This document shows, in pieces, positions 1-7,119 of a DNA stretch of 15,809 nt. The DNA comes from Clostridiales bacterium. GTDB lineage: Bacteria; Bacillota; Clostridia; Christensenellales; CAG-1252. Numbering within the stretch: position 1 is the first letter of the stretch; every line of letters starts with the position of its first letter. The position numbers and the translations under genes were made by a program. A model generated the notes under the pieces. That model was not told the origin of the DNA, did no database searches, and was given only the letters and a program-made list of their open reading frames with translations. The DNA lies in NCBI GenBank assembly GCA_003445835.1, contig DMCI01000011.1:1-15809 (forward strand). The letters run 5' to 3'.

Positions 1-31
1 AAAAAAAGCGCTCCCTGAGGAGCGCTTTTTT
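1..31. terminator. Bidirectional intrinsic terminator
   Basis: A seven-base-pair GC-rich stem (GCGCTCC at 8-14 with GGAGCGC at 19-25), extended by an A-T pair, closes a four-base loop. It is flanked by seven A on the left and six T on the right, so it reads as an intrinsic terminator on both strands. On the minus strand it lies 12 bases past the stop codon of the lipoprotein gene ending at 43. It may also serve a rightward or convergent gene outside the window. Confidence 0.85.
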
Positions 32-42
32 GTGTCGTTAGT

Positions 43-1479
43 TTACTTTTCGGACTCGGCTTTCTTTTCCGCCTCTTCCATCTTGGCTTTGTCAGCGGCG
101 GTCACGATCGCAACGCGAGTGACTGTGGCGTCCTTGCCGGAGTAGACGTCGATCTCGGAAAGCTTGATGCGCGACATATAGTCATAATCGTCGTCTTGGA
201 TGAAGTAGAAGTAACCGTCAAAGTACTCCACCCCGGTGAAGGAAGTCATGATCTTTTCGCCGGTGGTATAGGCGTAGTGTGCGTTTGCCGTATTATCCAA
301 CGGATAATAGAGCAGGATGCCGTCGCTGTTGAGGTAGTAGAAGTTGCCGTCTACCACGCAGAGGAAGGTGCCGAAGCTAAGCGTACCGAAGGTATCGACG
401 GTGCCGTCGACGTGGTAGATCTGCGCGCTGCCGTCCGTCTTGACCACGCCTTCGGCGTAGCTGATGGGGGAAAGCTTGGCAAGATCCGTGCTTGAGAGGA
501 CAACTTCGTTTGCGGCGGCAAAGGCAAAGTTCTTGTCTTGGAACTCGTAAGCGTAGGTGCCTTTAACGGTGCCGCTGCTGGACGTGCCGACATAAGAAGT
601 CTTGGTATAGTAGATGGCAAGCTTATCGCCCGTGACGGAGGACGCCAAAACGTTGACGCTGTACTTGCCGTCCGCAAAGCTGTCCGGGCCGATCAAAGCC
701 TTTTTGCTGTCCTTGGAGCCACGCGCGTCGGAAATATACAGCGTGTTGGTGTACTCGTAGGAATCCTTGGAATTTTTGGTGTAAAGAACGCAATCCGCCA
801 CCGAAGAAGCCGCCTTGGGATCGTACGTCTCGTTCTTTACGAAATGCACGGAAGCAACGTCCTCGTCGATGAGGTCGCCGGGCTTTTTCTTCTTAAACTT
901 TTTGACGGTAAGATCCTTGCTGTAAAGCTTGCCGTTGGCGCTGTCAAAGAAGACCAACGCCTTTGCGGTGTACTTGTACTTCACGGAAGTATCGTCCCAA
1001 TTCAAAATGACTTGAGTGCCGGTTCCGTCGATCTTGGTGCGCATAAACTGCAACGTATCGGTCTGCACCTTGCCGGAGCGATCTTCCTCCGCGCTGGGGC
1101 TGACGTAGTAGATCCATTCCCCAAAGATGGAGAAGCCCACGTTTTCGGAACTTGCCATCACGCTCTTAGGCACCACGACGGTGTAGTCGTCACCGAGCGT
1201 GCCGTCCTCGTTGTAAGTAACGCGAACGATGGCGCCCTTGGTAACCTTGCCAAACCAGTTCTGCTTGCCCTTTTCGGTCAAATAATCGCTGAAACCGTTT
1301 ACAAAGTAAAGATAGCCGCCCTGCTTGACGACGAGGCCGCCGTTGCTTTCCACTACGGCGTTTTTGTCGCCGACCTTGGAAAGAGCCTTGGCTTTATAAC
1401 TTTCGCAAGCACACGCCGCGCAAATCGTGCAAATGAGCAACACGACCACGATCACCGATAATACAATTTTTTTACGCAT
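43..1479 (-). CDS. Secreted lipoprotein with beta-propeller-like strands, function unknown
   Basis: Predicted surface lipoprotein of 478 aa. I chose the ATG at 1479 because GGGAG lies eight bases upstream; an adjacent ATG at 1482 is also possible. The N-terminus has a basic RKK segment, a hydrophobic stretch at about residues 5-19 and then a Cys cluster (C20, C23, C25). C23, preceded by Ala-Ala, is the likeliest lipidation site, but the -3 residue is Cys rather than Leu/Ile/Val, so the lipobox is imperfect. The body is rich in short aromatic strand motifs (GGYLYFV, EWIYYV, NFYYLNSDG, GYFYFIQDD) spaced along the chain. This resembles the domains of repeated 'G-x-hYY' blades in clostridial cell-surface proteins (DUF5050-like propellers); the resemblance is recalled, not searched. 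There is a lysine-rich patch (KKFKKKKPG). It appears monocistronic, with its own promoter and terminator. Existence as a gene is firm; function is unassigned. Confidence 0.88.
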   Translation of the reverse strand: MRKKIVLSVIVVVLLICTICAACACESYKAKALSKVGDKNAVVESNGGLVVKQGGYLYFVNGFSDYLTEKGKQNWFGKVTKGAIVRVTYNEDGTLGDDYTVVVPKSVMASSENVGFSIFGEWIYYVSPSAEEDRSGKVQTDTLQFMRTKIDGTGTQVILNWDDTSVKYKYTAKALVFFDSANGKLYSKDLTVKKFKKKKPGDLIDEDVASVHFVKNETYDPKAASSVADCVLYTKNSKDSYEYTNTLYISDARGSKDSKKALIGPDSFADGKYSVNVLASSVTGDKLAIYYTKTSYVGTSSSGTVKGTYAYEFQDKNFAFAAANEVVLSSTDLAKLSPISYAEGVVKTDGSAQIYHVDGTVDTFGTLSFGTFLCVVDGNFYYLNSDGILLYYPLDNTANAHYAYTTGEKIMTSFTGVEYFDGYFYFIQDDDYDYMSRIKLSEIDVYSGKDATVTRVAIVTAADKAKMEEAEKKAESEK

Positions 1480-1505
1480 CATACAATCTCCCGATATAAC
1501 TGTCA

Positions 1506-1526
1506 AGAGGAATAGATTATCCCTCT
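1506..1526. promoter_or_regulatory. Inverted repeat at the predicted transcript start of the lipoprotein gene
   Basis: Two nine-base arms (1506-1514 and 1518-1526) are complementary except for one position, which would be a G-U pair in the minus-strand RNA, and are separated by three bases. The repeat starts about nine bases downstream of the -10 box at 1535-1540. It would therefore form either an operator at +1 or a hairpin at the extreme 5' end of the mRNA. Which of the two it is cannot be told from sequence. Confidence 0.5.
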
Positions 1527-1534
1527 GATAAATA

Positions 1535-1563
1535 ATTATAGTATATAAAAGCAAATATTGCAA
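1535..1563 (-). promoter_or_regulatory. Sigma-A-type promoter for the leftward lipoprotein gene
   Basis: Read on the minus strand, TTGCAA (1558-1563) is followed after exactly 17 bases by a perfect TATAAT (1535-1540). The surroundings are AT-rich. Predicted transcription starts near 1528, about 50 bases before the chosen start codon. Confidence 0.8.
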
Positions 1564-1570
1564 TTATTTT

Positions 1571-1643
1571 CCAAACAAAATATCGCGCGGTCCGTTTGGG
1601 CACCTCCCTCTTTTCAAAGTATGGACCGACCGAGGAGGCGAAT
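1571..1643 (+). promoter_or_regulatory. Leader with competing pairings around a ribosome binding site
   Basis: The 73 bases before the start codon at 1644 hold three possible pairings. CCAAAC (1571-1576) can pair with GTTTGG (1594-1599). CGGTCC (1588-1593) can pair with GGACCG (1623-1628). CCTCC (1603-1607) is complementary to the GGAGG (1634-1638) of the ribosome binding site. The last two cannot form together in a simple nested fold. No convincing rightward promoter was found upstream, so whether the whole stretch is transcribed is unknown. Confidence 0.35.
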
Positions 1644-2354
1644 ATGACTTACAAAAAAATATTGTTAAAAGATTTTTCGGGCGTCCCCGTCGGCAGTTTG
1701 ACCCTCGGCGGCAACCCGCCCGTTTGCGTCCTACCCGAAAACGCCCGTTGCGTCGTATGTCTTGCGGACGGGGAACTGCTTTTTCCAAACGAACGCATCT
1801 TTTTGATCCCCGCAGACGCCAAAGAGTTTTCTCTCCTCGGTACGGCGGCGGGGAAGGACGTGTTTGCCACCACTCTCAAAGGTGAGGCGCTTAGGGTGGC
1901 AAAATGGCGTCTTATTGCCGCCGCAGAGGCAAAAAAAGCCCCTACGCCCTCCCTAAAAGAAACGGAAGAACAAATCCCCGTCCAGCCACTTAAAAAGCCG
2001 CAAGATCGACCGCAGGAGAAAGAGGATGGCTCCGAGCCCGCTTTTACCGTAAGCGAACTTGCTCCCTCCGCCGAAAGCGAACTTGAAAAAGCCGAACGGC
2101 TGATTGCGTCAGGCACGCCCTTCCCCCTCTTTGAAAAGCTGATGCCCGCCTCCCGCTGGGCGCTTGTGGAAGAAGACGACGTCTCTTACCTGGTGGGCGT
2201 CAAGGAAGAAGACGGTGAAAAGCGCGTCTTATACGGCGTGCCGGGCACCCAAGGCTTTCCCCCCGACGAAGAGGAACTGTGGTCCTTCTTCCCCCTCGAT
2301 GAGGAAGGTGAAGCGGGGTACTTTTTGACGGAAGCAAAAAACGTGGAAATTTAA
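1644..2354 (+). CDS. Protein of unknown function with clostridial DUF6128-like C-terminus
   Basis: A 236-aa soluble acidic protein. The ATG at 1644 is chosen over an earlier in-frame ATG at 1596 because AGGAGG (1633-1638) lies five bases before it. No signal peptide or membrane segment is visible. Roughly residues 1-90 look like a compact beta-rich domain (LKDFSGVPVGSLTLGG). Residues about 100-150 form a charged, proline-rich linker. The last ~80 residues carry the pattern YLVG ... YGVPG ... PP ... PLDEEGE-GYF. I recall this pattern from the C-terminal domain of uncharacterised clostridial proteins (DUF6128 type), which usually read YGVPG and then W-hP-hD and GYWV. That assignment is from memory and should be treated as tentative. 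The gene is divergent from the lipoprotein on its left and is followed by a long structured 3' region and a terminator. No function is assigned. Confidence 0.85.
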   Translation: MTYKKILLKDFSGVPVGSLTLGGNPPVCVLPENARCVVCLADGELLFPNERIFLIPADAKEFSLLGTAAGKDVFATTLKGEALRVAKWRLIAAAEAKKAPTPSLKETEEQIPVQPLKKPQDRPQEKEDGSEPAFTVSELAPSAESELEKAERLIASGTPFPLFEKLMPASRWALVEEDDVSYLVGVKEEDGEKRVLYGVPGTQGFPPDEEELWSFFPLDEEGEAGYFLTEAKNVEI

Positions 2355-2406
2355 GGATGCTTTGGAAGAGCCCGATCGCATGAATTGCAGGATACGCGTG
2401 CATTGC

Positions 2407-2540
2407 GGATGATATATCCATAGCGACGGCTTTGCCGTCAAATCATAAAACGCCGTTTCAATTTATGCCATCAAACAAATAATGACCGAAGGTCCATTCC
2501 CGTGTCTTTGGCACTTCCTCATCTCCACGCCCTTTTGGGC
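2407..2540. repeat. String of mini-hairpins in the 3' region (REP/MITE-like)
   Basis: This non-coding stretch holds successive small palindromes with different stems. They are GGAT/ATCC (2407-2419), GACGGC-TTT-GCCGTC (2425-2439), AAACG-C-CGTTT (2448-2458), AATGACC-GAA-GGTCCATT with one bulged base (2481-2498), GTGTC-TTT-GGCAC with one G-U pair (2502-2514) and GCCC-TTTT-GGGC (2529-2540). A true terminator follows at 2550. No open reading frame with a ribosome binding site was seen in 2355-2599. The pattern resembles degenerate composite palindromic repeats found between genes of gut clostridia, but only one copy is in this window. Confidence 0.5.
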
Positions 2541-2546
2541 AAAAGG

Positions 2547-2575
2547 AAAGGCAAGCGTTTCCGCTTGCCTTTTTT
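2547..2575. terminator. Intrinsic terminator between convergent genes
   Basis: An eight-base-pair stem (GGCAAGCG at 2550-2557 with CGCTTGCC at 2562-2569) has a four-base loop and is followed by six T on the plus strand. This ends the rightward gene stopping at 2354. On the minus strand the stem is followed by a weaker U-rich run (TTT, CC, TTTT). It sits about 25 bases after the stop codon of the large lipoprotein gene, so it probably serves both. Confidence 0.85.
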
Positions 2576-2599
2576 GTCCTTTTGAGATGTTGTTTTCTC

Positions 2600-5395
2600 T
2601 TACGCCATGAAGCTCCCAAGGAGTCCGAAGACGATCCCCGAAACTTGGGGATTTGCAAGAGCCGCGTCAAGGATGGTCACGATGCCCTTGGCAAGTTGCG
2701 TACCGACGTTGGGGATGTTCTCCGCCGGGAAGATCGGGAGAGCGTCCGTCGTATCCGGAAGCAATGCCGTGACCTTATCCGCATTTTCGCCGCCCCAATC
2801 AAGATCGAATCCGGAGAGGCTGACCAAAGTGTGGTTGACCACAACGGGATCCGCACCATCGGTTGCGCCCGGAGCGATGACGTTGAATTCAACGTCGAGC
2901 TTTCTGACCGTGGTATCGTCCGCCGTGAGGGAGAACGCATACTGTCTGCCGGATTCAAGAGTCATCTTGAAGCTGACGATGAACTTGTTGTCTTGGCTGT
3001 TGTCAAAGAGCACTTCGTAGGTGTTGCCGTCATACTTCACCTTGGCAAAGCACTTATCGGCGTAATCCGTACCGTAGTTCAAGTAGAACTTGATCAACTC
3101 GGGATCTTCGATATGCTTGATATCCTTTTTCATAAGGGTGTTGATCATATCGATGACTTCGTTGATGGTTTCGGCAGTGATGTCGATCTTAGCGGAAAGC
3201 GCGTCATCCTCCGTCGTGGAGAATTCGATCGCACCCGCCGCAACGAATTTGTTGTAAAGGCTCTTGACCGAATCGATGATACCGTTGATGTCAAGCTCAC
3301 CCGCCGCAACTTCACCCTCGTCGATCTCAGCTTGGTTGTTGTTGTTGCCGCCGCCGAGGAACATGGAGATAAGCGTCCTGACAAAAGCGTTGCCGAGGAG
3401 CGTCTTGGCGCTTTCGTAGGTATCCGGCACAACGTAGTAGGTGTTTTCGGGGATGGGGTCGCCGACCGTGATGTTCTCCGCTACGACATATTCGTCGTTC
3501 ACCTTAACGTAGTAGGTCTTGTTCGCCTGGAAGGTGGTGTTGCTGGTAAGCACGTAGTCAAGGAGCTCGTAGTTCTTGCTGACGCCGTGCCAGTTGCCGT
3601 TTGCGGTATCCAAACCGAGCCACAACATCAAAGTATTCACCATCTCGGAGAAGCCGACGTATTGGAAGGTGTAGACCTGGCTGCCGTCGTCGTTCGGGAT
3701 CTTGAACGCCGTGCCGCTTGCGCAAATGGTCTTGGTCGCCTGCACGTAGCTGAGGCTGAGGAAGTTGGACGCGGTAGCTTCGTTGTAGGTTGCGCCCTGC
3801 GATTGCTTGATCACAAGAGCCGCCTTCGCACTGCTGCTGGCGCCGTTTTCAATGATCTCAAGCGGGTTGATGTCGCTGACGAAATCAAAGTGGAACACAG
3901 AGTCCAAAACCTTTGCTCTTTCGTTTTGATCGTTGAGCTCGTAGTGATTGACGTACACGTTGCCGCTGAAGTCAAAGTTGGTCGGGCTGAAGTACTCCGC
4001 CTTCTCAATGGCTTCCGCCGGGGTAATGTCTTCAACGGTCGTGTCGGTGAGGAAGCTGAAGTCGTCAAGAGAGATGGCGAAGCAGATCTCGAAGGGAAGC
4101 TCCACTTTGAATTCGTTATCATTGTCTCTCTCACCGTTGAGATAAATCGTGCTCTTGGGGATGTTGACCGCAAGCTCAAAGTCGGTCAAACGCTTGACGG
4201 TCTCATCGCCGTCTTCAACGTCTTCCACCTTACCGCTCAAAGTAATGTGACCGCGCAAACCGCTGAGGTTGTCAAGGTCAACGCCCATTTCGGTGAGGAA
4301 AGTGGCGTTAGAAAGCAACGGAGCGAAGATCTCGGAAGCCTTTTGCATCACGGCTGCGAGATTGATGTCAACGTAGTACCTGTGGGTATCCTCGTTAACG
4401 TAAGCGTTTGCGACCAAATCGATGATAGGTCCGACCAAACCGCCGACGTCACCGGGGATCAAGTCGGAAAGACCTTCGATCTGCTTGGAGATGACGCCGT
4501 CGTTTGCTTCCTTAAATTCCGGAAGAGCGTCTTGGATCAAACCGAAGATATCGGCATATTCGATGTACTTGTAGGTGTAAACGACCTTGCCGTCCTCATC
4601 ACGGACAAGCTTACCGTCGTCACCGGTGCCGGAGTATTGGATGTAGAGCTTGCTGTCCTTAGCGGTCGCGGCGGGCACGTAGTAGATGCCGCCCAGCACG
4701 ATCTCTTCCCAAACGGTGGCGCCGTTTTCCGTCTTCTCCTCGCTCGTGACGATCGAAAGACCGATCTCGTTGTTGAGCTTGGTGGTGCCGTCAACGTTGC
4801 CCTTCACGCGGAGACCGTAGGTTTTGCCGCCCACGTTGAAGCCGAGCACGCCGTCCGCGCCGAACTTGCCGGTCACGGCGTTGCCGGTCACGTAATTGAC
4901 GGTGTTGATGCCCGCGAGGAGAAGCTCGTCAACGATGGCGGAAGAATCGATGTCTTCCGTACGCCAGGATTCTTGGACCTTGCTGTACTTGCCTGCCCAA
5001 TGATCGTAGACGATGACGGTCTCATCCTTGGAGAAGTTAAACTTGACTTGCGACTTTTTCTTGTCGTTACCCGTCCAGGTGGCAGCAATGGTGTACTTGC
5101 CGTCTTTGTAATCCACGGTGAAGCTGGGTTTGATCAAGTTGTCCTTCGCGTCGGTGAACTGGAATTCATCCGCCTTGGCGTTAAGAGCTTTGGCCAACTC
5201 ACCTTTTTGGTTGGTCGGCTCTTCTTTGGCGTTTACTTCCAACCAATTGTTAATAAACGCGTTGATGTCTTGCTCCATTGCGGTTTTCTTCTCACTTGAC
5301 GGATCGAACTTGTTTTTGTCTTTACAAGCCGCGAAAGTACAAATGAGCACTGCGCAAAGCAAGACAGCAATGATGATGCTTATCTTTCTTTTCAT
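2600..5395 (-). CDS. Very large secreted lipoprotein, function unknown
   Basis: Predicted lipoprotein of 931 aa. The ATG at 5395 is supported by GGAGG five bases upstream. The N-terminus is textbook: basic MKRK, hydrophobic residues 5-21, then F-A-A-C with C24 as the lipidated Cys, followed by charged KDKNK. The mature chain is acidic and beta-rich. Two stretches look alike, at about residues 235-288 and 543-590. Each has a short 'YV-AT' strand, then a DG turn, then YTYKY or YTFQY and an amphipathic helix. A tyrosine-rich insert (TYYVKV ... NTYYV) lies near residues 615-657. Residues 681-687 are GGGNNNN, encoded by a triplet repeat (3335-3355). I do not recognise a family; large repeat-containing clostridial lipoproteins of this sort are generally uncharacterised. 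The gene is monocistronic, with its own promoter and terminator. Its signal sequence (LICT ... AAC) resembles that of the lipoprotein at 43-1479, so a distant relationship is possible. Confidence 0.88.
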   Translation of the reverse strand: MKRKISIIIAVLLCAVLICTFAACKDKNKFDPSSEKKTAMEQDINAFINNWLEVNAKEEPTNQKGELAKALNAKADEFQFTDAKDNLIKPSFTVDYKDGKYTIAATWTGNDKKKSQVKFNFSKDETVIVYDHWAGKYSKVQESWRTEDIDSSAIVDELLLAGINTVNYVTGNAVTGKFGADGVLGFNVGGKTYGLRVKGNVDGTTKLNNEIGLSIVTSEEKTENGATVWEEIVLGGIYYVPAATAKDSKLYIQYSGTGDDGKLVRDEDGKVVYTYKYIEYADIFGLIQDALPEFKEANDGVISKQIEGLSDLIPGDVGGLVGPIIDLVANAYVNEDTHRYYVDINLAAVMQKASEIFAPLLSNATFLTEMGVDLDNLSGLRGHITLSGKVEDVEDGDETVKRLTDFELAVNIPKSTIYLNGERDNDNEFKVELPFEICFAISLDDFSFLTDTTVEDITPAEAIEKAEYFSPTNFDFSGNVYVNHYELNDQNERAKVLDSVFHFDFVSDINPLEIIENGASSSAKAALVIKQSQGATYNEATASNFLSLSYVQATKTICASGTAFKIPNDDGSQVYTFQYVGFSEMVNTLMLWLGLDTANGNWHGVSKNYELLDYVLTSNTTFQANKTYYVKVNDEYVVAENITVGDPIPENTYYVVPDTYESAKTLLGNAFVRTLISMFLGGGNNNNQAEIDEGEVAAGELDINGIIDSVKSLYNKFVAAGAIEFSTTEDDALSAKIDITAETINEVIDMINTLMKKDIKHIEDPELIKFYLNYGTDYADKCFAKVKYDGNTYEVLFDNSQDNKFIVSFKMTLESGRQYAFSLTADDTTVRKLDVEFNVIAPGATDGADPVVVNHTLVSLSGFDLDWGGENADKVTALLPDTTDALPIFPAENIPNVGTQLAKGIVTILDAALANPQVSGIVFGLLGSFMA

Positions 5396-5432
5396 ACATA
5401 CCTCCAGAAAAAAAGATTTTTTTGGTACATCC

Positions 5433-5461
5433 ATATTATCATACGTGCGCGCGCTTGTCAA
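5433..5461 (-). promoter_or_regulatory. Sigma-A-type promoter for the 931-aa lipoprotein
   Basis: On the minus strand a perfect TTGACA (5456-5461) is followed after 17 bases by TAATAT (5433-5438). An overlapping GATAAT gives a 15-base spacer as the alternative. The spacer contains 14 bases of strict purine-pyrimidine alternation, mostly GC (5441-5454). The start codon lies about 30 bases downstream of the expected transcription start. Confidence 0.75.
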
Positions 5462-5488
5462 GACTCCGTTCTTTTCCTAAAAATGGGA

Positions 5489-5641
5489 TTTTTTACTTGT
5501 AATAACGGCTCTTTTTTGCGGTTTTTCGGTCTCAAAAGGGGGTTTGGATGTGGTTTTTTTGCGTTTGCGCCCGCTTTTTTACGTTTTTTCTGAAGATAAT
5601 TTAATTTTTTGATGGCTACGGAGTATCTCTTTTGCTTTTTT
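5489..5641. other. Phased T-tracts, candidate intrinsically curved DNA
   Basis: Between the divergent lipoprotein promoter and the ger operon, eight runs of five to seven T on the plus strand are centred near 5491, 5514, 5524, 5557, 5577, 5586, 5607 and 5638. The gaps are close to whole multiples of 10.5 bases, and the total of 147 bases equals 14 helical turns. Such phasing is the classic signature of bent DNA. The region holds no gene besides the start of the ger operon. Confidence 0.5.
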
Positions 5642-5649
5642 GCATACTA
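5621..5649 (+). promoter_or_regulatory. Possible forespore (sigma-G/F-like) promoter of the ger operon
   Basis: CATACTA (5643-5649) matches the sigma-G -10 pattern. It is preceded after 17 bases by GAGTA (5621-5625), which matches four of five positions of the -35 pattern GHATR. ger operons are known sigma-G targets. The difficulty is that the transcript would begin near 5656, exactly at an in-frame ATG and downstream of the TTG start that has the better ribosome binding site. No convincing alternative promoter was found in 5462-5620. Confidence 0.3.
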
Positions 5650-7119
5650 ACGGAAATGAAAGACCTACAACAACGCATCAAAAAGGACTTTGGCGAAAGC
5701 GCGGATCTCGTCGTCCGCCCCGCCGTCGTCGGCGGAAGAGACGCCTGCTACTTTTCCGTCGAGGGACTGACCGACAAACAAACTTTGGAAGAGCGGGTCA
5801 TCAAACCGCTGTCGAAAGAGACGGCAAACCTCAGCGAGATCGAAAAGTGCGTTTGCCTCTCCTCCCCCGTCAAGCGGGTAAAAAGCATTGCCGAAGCGGA
5901 ATCGGGCATTGCGGAAGGGTTCACTGCTCTTTTTGTAAAAGGAGAAGACGGGTTCTTTTTGTTTGCCACCAAAAAGTGGGAACGCCGTTCGGTGGAGGAA
6001 CCGCCTACCAGCAGCGTGATCAAAGGTCCGCGCGAGGGGTTCACCGAGGACGTGGCGGTAAACGCCGCCTTGCTTCGCCGCCGCCTCAAAAACAAATCTT
6101 TGGTGATCCGTGAGATGACCATCGGCAAATACACCGTCTCAAAGGTCTTGATCTGTTATCTTTCCGACGTGGCGGCAAAAAAGACGGTAGACCTCGTGAC
6201 GGAACGACTTTCGCACATAAAAACGGACGGCGTGATCGACAGTTCGTACCTGACCAAATTTATAGAGGACGATCCGACCTCTCTCTTTCCGCAAGTGGGT
6301 TCGTACGAAAAGCCGGACGTCGTGGCGGCAAAACTTTTGGAAGGCAGAGTGGCAGTCCTTTCCGACGGCAGCCCCATCGCGCTGACCGTCCCGCACGTTT
6401 TGATAGAAAGCTTTCAAGACAGCCAAGACTACTTCAAACGAAACACACGGGTGACCGTCACCCGTTTTTTGCGTCTGTTCGGCGCGGTGATCGCCCTCTT
6501 TTTGCCCGCGGCATTCGTGGCGGTGCAGGAATTTCAGTACCAGATCCTGCCCTTGAAGTTTTTGATCACCATCATCAACAGCACCAACGGCACACCGCTT
6601 TCCCCCACCCTCGAAATGGTTTTGGTGCTTTTGATCTTCGACATATTAAACGAGGCAAGCGTACGTATGCCGCGCTACGTGGGAATGGCGCTTTCCATCG
6701 TCGGGGCGATCGTCCTCGGCGAGACGGCGGTCAGCGCGGGGCTTTTGAGTTCCCCCGCCGTGCTGGTCACCGCTCTTTCTTCCATCGGGCTTTACCTCGT
6801 ACCGGACGACGTAGGCACCTACAGTTTGCTTCGCTTGATCTTCGTCGCCGCGGCGGCTTTAATGGGACTCCTCGGCATCATCTTCGCCGTTTTGATCCTT
6901 GCAAATCACCTCGTGACGCTTACGAGCTTCGGCGCAAATTATATGAGCCCGTACGCGCCGCTCGTCAACGGGGACTTAAAGGACGGGTTTGTCAAACGGG
7001 AACTTTACGATATGACCGCCCGCCCCGAAACCATCGACAACAAAAACCACACGCGCATCAAAAAGGACGCGTTTATGCTGTCGCACCTAAAAGAACAGGA
7101 GCGGGATGATGAAAACTGA
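5632..7119 (+). CDS. gerA: GerA-type spore germinant receptor subunit A
   Basis: Inner-membrane A subunit of a GerA-family germinant receptor, which senses small-molecule germinants in dormant spores. It has 495 aa, the usual length. An N-terminal soluble domain covers about residues 9-270 and includes the family signature GPREGFTED (132-140), then a run of basic residues (RRRLKNKSL), YL near 176, FPQVGSYEKPD (219-229), LLEGRVAVL and the DYFKR motif (266-270). About five hydrophobic segments follow (282-300, 325-340, 350-372, 375-390, 398-430) and a short basic tail. The start is uncertain: TTG at 5632 has GGAG eight bases upstream, whereas ATG at 5656 lacks a good ribosome binding site but coincides with the start implied by a possible sigma-G promoter. 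The 3' end overlaps the next gene by 14 bases. The paralogue (GerA, GerB, GerK) and the germinant cannot be told from sequence alone. Confidence 0.93.
   Translation: MLFCILTEMKDLQQRIKKDFGESADLVVRPAVVGGRDACYFSVEGLTDKQTLEERVIKPLSKETANLSEIEKCVCLSSPVKRVKSIAEAESGIAEGFTALFVKGEDGFFLFATKKWERRSVEEPPTSSVIKGPREGFTEDVAVNAALLRRRLKNKSLVIREMTIGKYTVSKVLICYLSDVAAKKTVDLVTERLSHIKTDGVIDSSYLTKFIEDDPTSLFPQVGSYEKPDVVAAKLLEGRVAVLSDGSPIALTVPHVLIESFQDSQDYFKRNTRVTVTRFLRLFGAVIALFLPAAFVAVQEFQYQILPLKFLITIINSTNGTPLSPTLEMVLVLLIFDILNEASVRMPRYVGMALSIVGAIVLGETAVSAGLLSSPAVLVTALSSIGLYLVPDDVGTYSLLRLIFVAAAALMGLLGIIFAVLILANHLVTLTSFGANYMSPYAPLVNGDLKDGFVKRELYDMTARPETIDNKNHTRIKKDAFMLSHLKEQERDDEN

Noticed and set aside
538..1461. A 307-codon plus-strand frame over the first lipoprotein
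   Set aside because: It is antisense to a gene with signal peptide, promoter and terminator, and has no credible ribosome binding site or domain.
2582..5299. A 905-codon open frame on the plus strand antisense to the large lipoprotein
   Set aside because: It shares the same codon register as the lipoprotein gene, so stops appear only where that gene uses TTA, CTA or TCA codons, which it avoids. The translated product has no recognisable domain, whereas the minus strand has a promoter, ribosome binding site and signal peptide.
5612..5650. A 12-codon upstream peptide before the ger operon
   Set aside because: Its ATG has no ribosome binding site and the peptide is only a possible by-product. 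It is mentioned only as part of the start-signal conflict.
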